A DNA stretch of 64,000 nt from Branchiostoma floridae (lineage: Eukaryota; Chordata; Leptocardii; Amphioxiformes; Branchiostomatidae), in assembly GCF_000003815.2 (NCBI RefSeq), contig NC_049987.1, forward strand, positions 9,934,452 to 9,998,451, in the 5' to 3' direction. Both the position numbers and the translations under genes were made by a program. This document shows, in pieces, positions 10,864-21,496 of the stretch (position 1 is the first letter of the stretch; each line of letters opens with the position of its first letter). A model generated the notes under the pieces. The model was not told where the DNA came from. It was given only the letters and a program-made list of their open reading frames with translations, and made no database searches.

Positions 10864-13800
10864 GTTAGTGTGAAGAAATCAATATCACTACTACCCTGCC
10901 AGAGGAATGCCTTATGCAATGGTAGCTAAAGTATCAACTTCAAGTTCATCTGTGTTGGTAGAAGTCATTCTTGGACTACTTTAACTTAAATATCAAGCAC
11001 AAAATTAAATATCAAGCCCAACATTTTCAACTGAACAGCACCAGCCTTTGTCAAGGACTTCACGGATTGTTCATTCCTCGACAAAGTCTGGTGATGTTAA
11101 GTGAGACATTTGGTTGAGTCCAATTTTTGTGTTGGATATAACAGTTAAGCAGTTTTACAGTTAAAGAACGGTAAAGTATGTTTAATCTTTTTAGAAGAAA
11201 CAGTTACGTTTTGGAATGCTACCAATGTAAACATTGTTATATGTACGATGCTGGAACAAATACTAGTACATCTTAAATAATGGGAAATAAACATTTATGA
11301 GTTGTGTATTTCTGATTTACCACCAGTGCCACCGCGGAGGCCACCCATTATCATAGAAAAGTTCGCCAGTCCCAGAGTTGCGGGACAGAGCCTACAGTTA
11401 ACCTGCCGTTCTGAAGGAGGCCGCCCGTTGCCGTCCCTGGCCTGGTACAACGGTACAACACGGCACTCCAGATTCGCGCACGCTGCAGACTCCCTGGACG
11501 ATGATATGATAGAATATGACATGTACGTGCCGTACTTGACAAAATGGGACAATGGGATAAATATGACCTGTGTGGCCGACCAAGGATTACCCTCGTTAGT
11601 GATTCCACAGAGGACCTCCATCACCATGAACGTACTTTGTAAGTTGGCTATACTCAATCATAGAGAGCGTGCATTAATTTATTTTATTCAAATGTATTTT
11701 ATGAGTAGTAGGAAATAAGCAGTAAAAAGACAATGTCAAAAACTTACATGAACCCAAAATAGATAACAGAAAAGTAAGTGTAAACAAGACAAGATGATGT
11801 TGAATCAATTAATGTGAATGTATTTGATTCCATTTACGACATTGTGTTAGACCTTTACTGTTAGGCTGACTTTGACCCCAATTACAATATAACAGACACT
11901 GTGTAGTCATGCAAATTGTAGATGGAAAAAATTGTCATAAGTGAATAGTTAAAAGTGCATTACAACTACTACTTTATCATTGTGTTTCAGCTACAAATAT
12001 TGTGTATTTAGTAGGCAAACAAAGAGAAATTATCAACACACGACTGTAACGTACATGGGTATGATCATTTTTGCAATATGTTGCTACACCAGATCCTCCG
12101 AAGGTGTACGTACCGCAGACGTACTTCAGAGTACGTGAGGGTGAGCCGGTAAACCTGACCTGCACGGCAGAGGGAAACCCCGTACCTGCAGTAACGTGGA
12201 AGAGGTTAGGTGGCGCTCATTGGCGGGGAAATAACGACAGGTTTGGAAGACAAACTCTACATAGCAATGAAATAATTGTTATTTTTTTAAATTTCAACAT
12301 TAATTGCTTAAATTGTATTGAATATGCTGCTCAGGTAGAATATTTATTTGGGACTACGTCTCAATTTACATTATAACACTACCTAGGTGTCATACATATA
12401 ACGGGTCCGCCCTAAGATGCTACGTTTTTTACGCGCTCAAACCCACTTAGTTGCCAAAGAGTGGTCAAGCTTTGATCAATGAATTTTTAGAATTTAGTAG
12501 AATTGCCATTGTGTGTGCTTCTTGTCTCCCGCGAGAAGGGCTGAATCTATCACAATCTAGGTCGTGTTTTCATGGGAAATGGGCGAAATACACTGAATGC
12601 GGCGGCCCGACTAACAAAATCATTACGAAAAACGACAACGCCAGAATAAAAAAAACTCTATGTACGTATTGGGCAACATATTCGACATCACTCTGTGAAG
12701 TTTTATTTTTGTAGACGGTACGAATCAATTGTTAGAGTAACAAATCTTTGGGGCGTTCGCTCGTCTGCCTCCTTCGGGGCCACAGTCCCTGGGGGAAAAC
12801 AACGGCGGTGATGCTTATGTTGTTTTTTCTATGGCCGACCTTCTACTCAACAAACATTTGAAGACCAATATTTGTAGTGTTTTGTGAAGCTTTATTTCTT
12901 GTGTGTATGACAGGTGTGTGGCTGTTTTGTACAGGTTGTATATTTAGGGACACGAACCACCAATACCTAGTAACAGGTGACCACAGTGATTCGGCGATAC
13001 CAACATAATTGTGAAAATTCTGTCATAAAAAAAAGAGAAGTGAATATGTGTAAGAATTTTTTAATGGAAAAACAGCTGTTTGTTTGGACTTGGTTTATCT
13101 TCCTCTCTAATCATCATAGTCAGTGGCAACAAACACGGCGTACTTATGCATGATTAGATCATCAAGAAAATCCGTGCCATCTTAGGGCAGGACGCATCTT
13201 AGGGCGGCCTCGTGTTAATGTTATATACTGATAAATAAACCACATACGAACGTCAACTGACGCATTATTTTCCAATATTGTCTTCCTGAAAGCAATTTTG
13301 TTTTTTTTAATTCTAAAGTGAACAGGCTTCCTACAAGCATGTAAGAAGACGCTATAGCTCAGTTGGCAATATCTGGCGCTGTGTATTTACAGGGGCCACT
13401 CGGATATAATCAAAGCAGTGTCCAGATCGGACGTAGGGACATACCAGTGTAAAGCAGACAATGGCATCCCACCTTCAGACGTAGGTTCCATAAGACTGGA
13501 CATCTTGTGTAAGCACATTTCTTTCAACTTAATCCTGATTTATGGCCTAAACCTTATCCGTACACCCAATTCCGTGTGAAGTGAAATGGCTATATTGAAT
13601 TCTGAGAAATGTCATGATAGCATAAATGTCACGATGGCATAGATTTGATGTAAGATATTGCTATATTGATCACTCTAGATCCACCATCAATCCAAAAAAC
13701 CTTTGATGAAAAAGTCAACGTGCTTTACGACAGTGAAGAAGAGTTTTTCCTGGAATGTAAAGCCGACGGAAATCCGACCCCCCGTGTGAGATGGAGACGG

Positions 13801-16498
13801 AAGAACACAGACCTGTACTTCAACAACCCGTTACGCTTCTCACGCCTGGACTATCAAACGGAAGGGACGTACGAGTGCGTGGCAGACAGCTTGGCATTTA
13901 CGGAGAGCGTTAAAGAAGCAGTGATAGATGTCATTGGTACGTAGCCACAGTTTTATATGATAGTTTCCCCTCAACCACAAAGTTAAATAGTACTTTCAGT
14001 AATTCAAGATATTTTGGGCGTAATTAATAGAGGTGAATGCCTTAGTAGTCAAACAGTTGTACACAGCTTTAAGTGCTTCACCGCAACTTTAACTCAGTCT
14101 TCTGATCCTTTCCAAGCTGAAATGATCCGAATTTCGAAGTATATGCCATGGACGGAAGTGTGACGTCAGCAACTGGTCATTAGGGCCCATTTACCATCCT
14201 TCAACAGAGACGGGGGCTGATACTGACTCCCGGGTACCTTGGACCCTTGCTGACGTCACACTTTCGTTCAGGTCACATGAAATAGGCCTTGGGTCATTTA
14301 AAGGACCAGAGGGCTGATAAATGCTTCTAGTTTAGACATTTTATAATCCTAGTACAGATCTTTACATGCCATAATGTAACAACAGAGCAATTTGTTTTAC
14401 AAGTTATATAATCTAAAGCGTGAATGGCAGTAATGGTAGGAGATGGAATGCGTTATGTTAGCTACCATACTACAATGAATTTTCCTACCTGTGCCAATGT
14501 CACCCAAAGTGTTTATTACAACTCAAGGTAGACCAGACATCCGCGGAGACCCAGAGACGGCACACGCCACCCAGGGGAGCTCGGTAACCCTGCTGTGCGA
14601 GGTGACCTCTGACCCGCCTCCTGATAGCATCATCTGGTCCTGGCGGAACTCCGAAGGCCGGGAGATTACACTAACGGGGGGATCTGTGGACGGACTCACG
14701 ATCAAGGGGAAAACTACTGATGACTTCACGGAGAGCTTGATGATACTGGATCACGTCAGCAGTGCGAGTTCCGGGGATTATATATGCAAGGCTACAAACA
14801 TGTTTGGATCGGACACGAGGGAATTTCGAGTTATCGTGACAGGTCAGTAGAGAAGGCATAGAGAAGTATCCAGGACCACAGATAAAGATCTTGAATTAGA
14901 TAATCAGGACTACCAACAAATACCTCTTTAGAAGGATTTGATATTTGGTGATTAATGTTACTGCGATGGTAATAAATCTTGTTTTTCATTCAATGACTTA
15001 TAGTCAGCGCTACTGTGATGGTAATAAATCTTGTTTTTCATTTAATGACTGGTAGCAATAACATAATATATACATATAAAACTATATGGAAATTCTTCAC
15101 AAATACAAGCAAAGTGGGCAAATATGATACATCTACCATATAGCCACATGTTAGATTGTATAATCACTGTTTTCCCAATGCCCAGGGCCACCCGTAATCA
15201 TGATCGCCGTTGTTACCGGTGTTCTGGTGGTATCAATTCTTCTGACACTGGTGGCTATCATCTTCATCGTGCGGAGAAAGGATCTTATCTGCGGCAAGAG
15301 AGAGAAAGGCATGTCAGTTCTTCTCTGAAATAGTTCAAACTCGTTTTGAAAATATTTCTGAACCAGTCTTTTTATTATCTTATCAATCTTATTAGAAAAG
15401 ACAAAACGTTATATTTTGTTGAGAGTCAACATCCATTTGATAATTGTAATAGTTTGCACATTTTCCAGGAAAAGATTGTAAAGATGGTCAGCCCAAACAA
15501 GTGAACCTTGAGCCATCTGACATAAACCTGGACGTTCTTGAGACGACGACCAAACCCCTTCCTCCACCCAGAATGGCCAAGGATCCATATGCCATTGGGA
15601 TATCATATCCACGTAGGTGTATCGCTTAAAGGATTTCCTAGATGCTCCTTGTTTCTAGTTCACGAGGAACTGTAGAAAAACATGCAAGTAAATAGAAAAA
15701 ATATGCATTTTAAGATACATAAGAATCAGTGATGAAACTCTAAACTTAACCCGACTATCTTCTGCTTGAGGTATTTGTGTAAGTTACTTGCATCATCGTA
15801 CCCAGGTTTAGCCGTCCCTGCTCACAGCTATTCAACACCAGACCGAGGAAATCGGAGCGAATGTAAACATCAATCTCCGCATAGGCACAGGCACAAAGGA
15901 TCACGCCCTCAGGAGGTATGGGAATAAATAATATTACCTACTTTGAATGCTCCAAAGAACCGTTACACCAGATACGAAATATTTCATGTACAATTTTGGG
16001 GTGAACATTTCACAACAACCTTGGTTCAGTTTTTGGTCACGTTGTGTAAATATATCATGCAGCCAAGCAAAGAAATATATCGTATGCTTACCCTGCATAG
16101 GCCCCATTGTCGTGGCTGGTATACATAGATTAATATATCTTTTTGAATGCCGGAGTTCTGCGAAAAACAACATAATAGAATCCAAGTTATTCACGACCCC
16201 TTGAAACTAAGGGTTAAGTGGTTCGCAGTTCTGATGCTATTTATGGTATCCAGCACGCAGTTGTGTACTGGTCTATGGCCAGTACTGTAGATAGAAGGCA
16301 TCGCTTGCAAACTAATCAAACTGATAGTTGTGAAAATAACCGTTATGACTGTTTTTTTTTCTCTGATAGGAGATTGAGAAAATTGAGCGAGAATATCGAG
16401 CACCTCGATGGCAGCTGCTCTCTGAAAGGAAAGACGTCCATCAATACGACGACGCCATGGTGGAATTCGAGGACTACCACGGCGTTGGAAGATACTGA
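10540..16498 (+). CDS. Gene A: five-Ig-domain transmembrane adhesion protein, Kirrel/nephrin-like (first coding exon uncertain)
   Basis: Spliced CDS read from splice sites and frame: 10540-10863, 11327-11638, 12093-12240, 13393-13508, 13679-13936, 14528-14842, 15186-15308, 15469-15612, 15806-15915, 16370-16498 (stop TGA). These give 1979 bp, about 659 residues, plus a signal-peptide exon that must end in phase 1. The order is Ig1, Ig2, Ig3 (split over two exons), Ig4, Ig5, TM helix, and a tail with a KPLPPPR motif and an HRHRHK basic patch. Each Ig domain keeps its two cysteines and the core tryptophan. By family knowledge, IRM proteins (Kirrel, nephrin, Drosophila Rst/Kirre, C. elegans SYG) have N-terminal Ig arrays that mediate homo- or heterophilic cell contact; the Ig1 KYP motif, Ig2 VPP start and Ig5 FGSDT motif resemble them. 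Family placement is inference; other multi-Ig adhesion families are possible. The C-terminus (VGRY) does not look like a PDZ ligand. All junctions keep the frame open, and the inverted paralogue at 38.4-56.0 kb supports every exon. Confidence 0.88.
11327..11638 (+). CDS. Gene A exon: Ig domain 2
   Basis: Acceptor TTTACCACCAG, donor GTAAGT; 312 bp, phase 1 to 1. It starts with a VPPRRPP linker and has cysteines in LQLTCRSEGG and NMTCVADQG and tryptophan in LAWYNG. Likely N-glycosylation sites are NGT and NMT. It is two codons shorter than the gene B exon; the length difference lies in the middle of the domain, where the sequences diverge most. Confidence 0.93.
12093..12240 (+). CDS. Gene A exon: Ig domain 3, N-terminal half
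   Basis: Acceptor TTGCTACACCAG; 148 bp, phase 1 in and phase 2 out. It carries KVYVPQTYFRVREGEPV, the first cysteine (NLTCTAEGNP) and the tryptophan (VTWKR). The donor GTTTGG is weak, but its position matches the gene B donor GTACGG after the same N-D-R/V end, and reading on in frame gives non-homologous sequence, so the donor call is sound. A potential N-glycosylation site is NLT. Confidence 0.85.
12400..13216. mobile_element. Putative DNA-transposon remnant inside the Ig3-splitting intron of gene A
   Basis: Inverted ends share CCGCCCTAAGATGC (left 12407-12420) with GCATCTTAGGGCGG (right 13194-13207), with a further CATCTTAGGGCAGG at 13178. It fills most of the 1.15 kb intron between the two Ig3 half exons. 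The open frame at 12451-12714 shows no recognisable transposase. Confidence 0.55.
13354..13390 (+). repeat. tRNA-like box A fragment before the Ig3b exon
   Basis: GCTATAGCTCAGTTGGCAAT matches a tRNA D-arm, including the box A consensus TAGCTCAGTTGG. There is no box B downstream, so it is at most the truncated head of a tRNA-derived repeat. It directly adjoins the splice acceptor at 13392. Confidence 0.4.
13393..13508 (+). CDS. Gene A exon: Ig domain 3, C-terminal half
   Basis: Acceptor TGTATTTACAG, donor GTAAGC; 116 bp, phase 2 in and phase 1 out. It encodes GHSDIIKAVSRSDVGTYQC then KADNGIPPSDVGSIRLDIL, supplying the second Ig3 cysteine. It has the same length and frame as gene B 42434-42549. 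The exon is too short to show up as an open reading frame and was found by looking for the missing half-domain. Confidence 0.9.
13679..13936 (+). CDS. Gene A exon: Ig domain 4
   Basis: Acceptor TTGATCACTCTAG, donor GTACGT; 258 bp, phase 1 to 1. It is a compact I-set-like domain with cysteines in FFLECKADGNPTP and GTYECVADS and tryptophan in VRWRRKN. Residues from the first cysteine to the second are almost identical to gene B, at DNA level too (see finding on gene conversion), while the last 15 codons before the donor are diverged. Confidence 0.94.
14150..14269. repeat. Inverted repeat with two TGACGTCA boxes, gene A intron
   Basis: Arms of 23 bp (20 matches) with a perfect 15 bp core, GTGTGACGTCAGCAA at 14158-14172 and its complement at 14247-14261. 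Each arm contains the palindrome TGACGTCA, the CRE (CREB/ATF) core. It may be only a foldback element. Confidence 0.6.
14528..14842 (+). CDS. Gene A exon: Ig domain 5
   Basis: Acceptor TTACAACTCAAG, donor GTCAGT; 315 bp, phase 1 to 1. Cysteines lie in VTLLCEVTSDPPP and GDYICKATNMFGSD, with two tryptophans in IIWSWRN. The TSDPPPDSIIWSW stretch and the FGSDT end resemble the membrane-proximal Ig5 of Kirrel proteins, the best family clue in the gene. Same length as gene B 40717-41031. Confidence 0.94.
14959..15050. repeat. Tandem duplication, 52 bp period, gene A intron
   Basis: Two adjacent copies of TACTG(C/T)GATGGTAATAAATC plus following TTGTTTTTCATT and AATGACT, starting at 14959 and 15011, with few differences. 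Lies between the Ig5 and TM exons. Confidence 0.75.
15186..15308 (+). CDS. Gene A exon: transmembrane helix
   Basis: Acceptor TTTTCCCAATGCCCAG; 123 bp, phase 1 to 1. After a GPP linker there are 26 uncharged, mostly hydrophobic residues ending in FIV, followed by stop-transfer RRKD and CGKREK. The frame requires the exon to end at AAAG with intron start GCATGT, a GC-AG intron; gene B has GTACGT at the matching place. The GT four bases further on (GTCAGT) would shift the frame and stop inside the next exon. Confidence 0.88.
15469..15612 (+). CDS. Gene A exon: cytoplasmic tail part 1
   Basis: Acceptor CACATTTTCCAG, donor GTAGGT; 144 bp, phase 1 to 1. It contains a KPLPPPR proline-rich motif that could bind SH3 domains, and a DPYAIGISYP block identical in gene B and so probably functional. 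Preceding acidic residues are only loosely conserved. Confidence 0.9.
15806..15915 (+). CDS. Gene A exon: cytoplasmic tail part 2
   Basis: Acceptor ATCGTACCCAG, donor GTATGG; 110 bp, phase 1 in and phase 0 out. It encodes YSTPDRGNRSECKH and a His/Arg-rich HRHRHKGSRP patch. Gene B has the same YST, ECKH and PHRHRHK blocks at 38807-38922, which fixes the frame. Too short to stand out as an open reading frame. Confidence 0.88.
16370..16498 (+). CDS. Gene A last coding exon
   Basis: Polypyrimidine acceptor (T9 CTCTGATAG); 129 bp in phase 0, ending in TGA. It starts EIEKIEREYRAPRWQLLSER and ends with an acidic EFEDYH and VGRY. EREY, RW and KD line up with gene B's last exon (ERDY, RW, KD), but the last 20 residues do not. 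No clear AATAAA lies in the following 500 bp; a MITE copy begins 114 bp after the stop. Confidence 0.88.
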   Translation, partial: EIEKIEREYRAPRWQLLSERKDVHQYDDAMVEFEDYHGVGRY

Positions 16499-16611
16499 CA
16501 CTTTATACTTAGCTGTACATCATTATGTACATGTATATAGTGCGTGTAAATCATGACGACTCTAAATACCAGCTTCGCGGTGCAGAAATTCTTGGTGCAC
16601 GCTATGTGTAC

Positions 16612-16865
16612 GCCCTCCATTCCGCTAGATGGCGATCGTGCTACGACTTCGCTGCGACCTTACCTGGGTTTGTGTAACCTTTAAATCTATTTCAGAATAT
16701 CATGCAAAATGATAAACCATGATTCAAAAGACAACACAACATACAAAACGTAAGACAGTTATTTTTTTGTGTGTGTATGAGATACGTTGAACACTTTAAC
16801 ACTTTGTGAATTGCTTGGTCGCAGGGGAGTCGCAGCGAGGTCGTTGCCTCGGTCGAATAGGCGTG
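16612..16865. mobile_element. MITE copy 2, just after gene A
   Basis: Aligns to the 6174 copy: CATTCCGCTAGATGGCGATC at the left, then GCGACC, TGTGTAACCTTT and ATATCATGC, and GGTCGCAG, then AATAGGCG at the right; near-identical length (254 against 257 bp). It starts 114 bp after the gene A stop and may be part of the 3' UTR. Confidence 0.6.
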
Positions 16866-17720
16866 CAACAACCTTGATGGCAACGGCTAAATGTTGATAC
16901 CGTTTTGCTTATCTATTGATCCATTGTCCTGTACTACAAACGTGTTTTAGTTCTGTGACCACACACACCCCACTGCGATATTCTAGTCATGTTCATCCAT
17001 CTGGGTGGAATGAAGACCATCCAGGTCACGTCAGATGAGGTCAGCGCCGGCAATGGGTAAGCCTGAGCGGCATGCCGTTTGTGCGCTGCCTATTTGCTTT
17101 CATCAGTGGCAGCTCTAGTCCAATACACAGGAGCTCCGGATGGGACAAGGCAGCGGCAATTACCTCGCTACCCAAACGAGCTTTTCCCCGGCGGTCTGAT
17201 GAACCTGTATCGAACGTCTTCAGAGTAACCGTTAATGTGTCTGTGTGGCGCAGGTCGGTCACACCTGGGTCAGTGGACCTATAATGGATAATATGATAGA
17301 CAACCGGATTTAATTCTTCCTGTGTCTATTCTTCTTGAGTGCAGTTACTGTGGATTATCCCATCGCAGCTTTTCCGCAAAACATTGGGGATTGCTCATGT
17401 AAAATCATGAATATGAACTCTCCGTTCTCTTGCGTCGAAAAATAGTAACACAATGTGTGAACACAGATTAACTTTCTCTCAAATGCTGTAACATTTGATA
17501 GTCGTGTCATGCGGTTTGTTAACCACACAATAATCTTGGAATGGACGTTGGTATCACACGAAGAACGATTCCTCCTTTTGTAAAATAATACCTTTACAAA
17601 TACATAAAGAAAAAAAATATTCAAGACATGCCTTGTAGATACGACTATTAAATGTCTTTATTACAACCCTCGTCTATAGTGTTTTTATGCGTCTTGACAT
17701 TTACTAAAAAGCGAATAGCT

Positions 17721-17835
17721 ATAGCCTCCGTTTCAGACTACCTCTAGCAGATCTCCGGGATGTTACAAGGAAAGAATGTTATAAGAAAACAGTTACTAAG
17801 ATAAAACAGCCGCGGGAGTCTGAAACGGAGGCTAT
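17721..17835. repeat. Short foldback element with perfect 19 bp arms
   Basis: ATAGCCTCCGTTTCAGACT at 17721-17739 is exactly complementary to 17817-17835, around a 77 bp spacer. Typical of a small MITE; no coding content. Confidence 0.75.
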
Positions 17836-18526
17836 GTGTTCAGCTACTTCAATAGTGATAGCCATGGGGCTATATTCTCAAATCAGTTTGACTATATTAT
17901 TCTAGTGCTCTTCAGAAACCAGACAACGACTTATGGCATTTCAAACTTTACTTTGTTCCTAGTTATAGATGTGTGGGCGTCTAGACATTTTGGACAAAGG
18001 CACGAAACATTTATTCTTACACCAAGCGTATTCCACTGATATACTTTGAACTTCAAAAGAACCAGACAAAAGAAAAGATAGCATCAATATTTCTTTAGCT
18101 CAAGTCCCATCTGACCATACTGTTAAGAATAGTTATATCAAGTATTGGCATTACGACGTGAGGTTTCGAGTGAAAAATCGATCCAGAACGCACAAAAATA
18201 CAACTTGAACCCACCTATGGGATGTTGAAATCTTGTAATATTAGGTTACGTACCCACGGGGTTACCCTCCAAAAGAAAATCAATGAGGTATACTGTTAAG
18301 GTTGACTTTGACTTTATTCAAGTCCTAACAATATTTATGTGATATGGTTTGATTTTCCTATCAGAACTCCTGCCTGAAAACATTTGATACTCGAAAGAGA
18401 TTACGGCAACACACCATTTCTATGTCTGTAGATTGGAAACTTTTTAATGATATCACGATATATTTTGGGCTGCATCATTTAATGGAGCAGCGTTTAGATG
18501 GAGGATTGAGTTCACGGTAACTTTGC

Positions 18527-18645
18527 TCCGCACCATATTCCACTGGAGTGGGGACTTCGGTGCGACCCAAGGCTTAAAATTGTCCAGTTACATTTCAGCA
18601 AAGTCGCAGTACAATCGCCGTCGAGTGGGTTGGAGGCATTATAAA
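18527..18645. mobile_element. MITE copy 3, short form
   Basis: Left CCATATTCCACTGGAGTGGG and right AATCGCCGTCGAGTGGGTTG arms with internal GTGCGACCC and AAGTCGCAG, an internally deleted, diverged member of the same family as the 6174 copy. Confidence 0.45.
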
Positions 18646-21279
18646 ATTAGATTATTTCCAATATATAACTTGCAGTGGATATTATGAAGTGAACAAGTCG
18701 TTCCGTTTAAATGATTGTGATATCGATGTGAAGAGTTCAAGAGAACAGGACGTGGGGGAGTAGCTGACATTTTGGAACCTGCAGTCCTGAAGGGATAAGG
18801 TTATTTCAAATCTCTGATGACAAAGGTAAACCCAAAGTCTGATAAAGATGTTTGTCATATTCTTTGTTTGATTTGATGCACTATTTGATTTTCTGTTAAA
18901 TCATAGTTTGATTTCTGGAAAAACTCACACAATAAGTCATTTTGATTTACTTGCAAGCAATATAAAATATATTAGTTACTTATCATTTCTATTTGTCTAT
19001 GAATGATAGGATATTATTGTAGTCGACCTAAGTTCTCATTATGGTCATTTGCTGTTATGTTATGCTCTGTTATGCTTTCCCCAAAGAATCATTTCACCCC
19101 CACCCCCACCCCCCCAGGGAGCGCACCCATCCAGAAGTGGCATGCATATCTTGAAGAAATTAACAAAATGAACTGATATTGATCTGAACATCAAATAAAC
19201 ATGACTGCTTATTAATCATATTACCTTATACCGGAGCATATAGCAGGCTAATTTTAACCTGTAATATGCTGGCAAACACTTTTACCTTTATAATCATATA
19301 CAAGGATTTTTGTCGATGCGATGATTAAAAGACTTGTGGTTATAGACAGCGTGGCAAGATAACCTGACTATTTTCTATTACCCAAAGGTCCTCAAAATGA
19401 ACTGATACTTATTTCAAGCTGATTTTTGCGTTGGTTTAACCTTGTTGTAAAGTTAATGTGTTTTAAGATTGACCTTGCTATTCATAGTTTTATGTTGCAT
19501 TGTGAATTATACTGAATTGTAGAGTTATAAATGTGTGCTTCATCTTCTGACGCACTCGCCAAATTCACATTCTTAGATTGAATGCACTTGAAGTATGTTA
19601 CCATTTAAATGGCACTGATGGCGTTCTGTTGCGTAATATATATCACTACTTATCTACTTTTGCAGCCGCCGGCAAATGATGACCGGCGCCAAAAAAGTTT
19701 TAGCGACATATTTCTTTACTATAATGACTCGACAACATTCAATACTTTTAGAATAATATACGTCTTTAATAAGGAGTATAATATCACCTGATAAACAACA
19801 GTAACTACAAAATCAATCAACAAAAATGTATTTCATTCCCTAAACCATTCCTTACCGTAAATGACTTTCTTTAGAGTGACTTACATGCTAGATTAATCTC
19901 GTATATTAAGTTTAGTCAGTTGGAGCAAACCATTTGTTTGTCAAAACTTGATTGTGTGTTTCATTCGGTGATAACGATATTAACTAACTTGAGAATGACT
20001 CAATGGATTGTCCTGATATGTGGTATCTAACGACCAAAACTGATTGCACACTGTTCAGTTATGCAAACTTTGAAGTCTGTTCAATATGTACTTTAGCTGC
20101 ATGTTAAAGAGAAAGCTCTTCAAAAATATTTCTGTACTTTCCATTGTGTTATACATAGGCACACCTTTTTACTTTGAGTGGATCTTGTACCTGAGAAAGA
20201 TTCCAATTGATGGTGATAGTTGCAAGAATGTTTTTTTGTGTAATAGCTGGTAGAACACTGTATTGTAGAAATATGGATATTCGGTATAACTTAACAAACC
20301 TTAACCTTTGATGTTTAAAAACTGTAGACGGTTGTACAAAGCAAATTGAGTTCAGGGTGGAATGTATGAAAAGATTTAAAAAATCAAGCTAGGTTTAATA
20401 ATGTCTTTTGCCACTCTCATTTACTGGCATCCTGGGGCCCCAGGTTATTCGGAACTCAAATATCAAGCCAGGAATTCTTCGCTGCAGATTCTGTGACGTG
20501 TCTCAATTCGTATGCACTTGCATGAGATGCGAATCGTGTAGTGCCGAATGGGATGCTTGGATTTATGCATTGTTAGACGAAATAAGACACGCATTTGCTA
20601 TTCTCACTGTTCTTCGTGATCTGTATGCCATACGAAATTGATAACACATTGCGTAACATATTTGTGTTGGTATTAGTTTTCAAGCTACAAAACAATACGG
20701 CAGAGGTAGGCAAATGTTTTCAACACCTTGTCGACAGCCAACATGGGGAGGGTTTGGCCTCGCATGGTTGCGTATATTGTGGTTAGGCGTGTGTGGATGT
20801 GTTCCACTTCGCCAACTCTCAAAACCCTAAGCTAATTTGGTTTTAGACATGTGTGGAACTATCAGGATAGCTAATCAAGCAAACAAACAATAAAATGCCT
20901 GATTCCTTGTATCATTACCTTCACACATTCAAATGCACTGTTATTGTTAGAGTGTTTTACTTTCAATTGTATAAACATATACAACATGGATTAAAGCTTT
21001 TTCTTTCAATTTAGACTTCTTATCAAACAATATTGTAAAAGTCACCGACTTGATCGTTATCTTAATCAAGAGTTCAATTAGGTAACTTTTGAGACCTCTG
21101 GTATGTATGGGTTCTTCCTACACTGCTGTACACAGGGTTGCCGCTTGGTCTGCTGCTGCATGTTGGCACATTGTTTGACCTCATGATTATTACCTCGTGA
21201 AGTCCTTCCCGCAGCAATGTTGCATCGTGCGGCGCCCTGAGCTCGAGCCCCTCTTCTGTAGCTCTGTAGCTTTTGTGCA

Positions 21280-21496
21280 GCGATAACAAAGCTTATGAAA
21301 CATGACTGGCTGCCAGAAGGAAGGCGCAGAGTTGGCCGACCATACATTACCTTAAAGACAATGATAGAAAGAGACATTGGACTGTCAGGGTCTAGTTTAA
21401 TGTCTGCCATGAAGGACAGATCATACTGGAAAACTTGTGCTTTGGACTGTGCCTCACCGGTGTAAAACCGGATGAATTATGTATGTATGTATGTAT
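21280..21496 (+). pseudogene. 3' end of an RTE-like LINE
   Basis: From 21295 the frame reads MKHDWLPEGRRRVGRPYITL, then MIERDIGLSGSSLMSAMKDR, then SYWKTCALDCASPV and TAA at 21463-21465. The GRP...W pattern is the usual C-terminal end of LINE ORF2 proteins of the RTE/Jockey kind. A (TATG)n microsatellite tail follows at 21478-21496, as RTE elements have. No reverse transcriptase domain remains upstream. Confidence 0.65.

Larger units (their letters stand above)
16866..21280. other. Intergenic sequence after gene A
   Basis: Apart from the foldback at 17721, the short MITE at 18527 and a C-rich run at 19096-19115, no exon with splice sites, RNA gene or recognisable domain was found. Open frames here are short and unlike known proteins. 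Confidence 0.5.

Noticed and set aside
12451-12714. Open frame in the gene A intron as transposase
   Set aside because: It lies between the inverted ends but shows no catalytic motif or helix-turn-helix.
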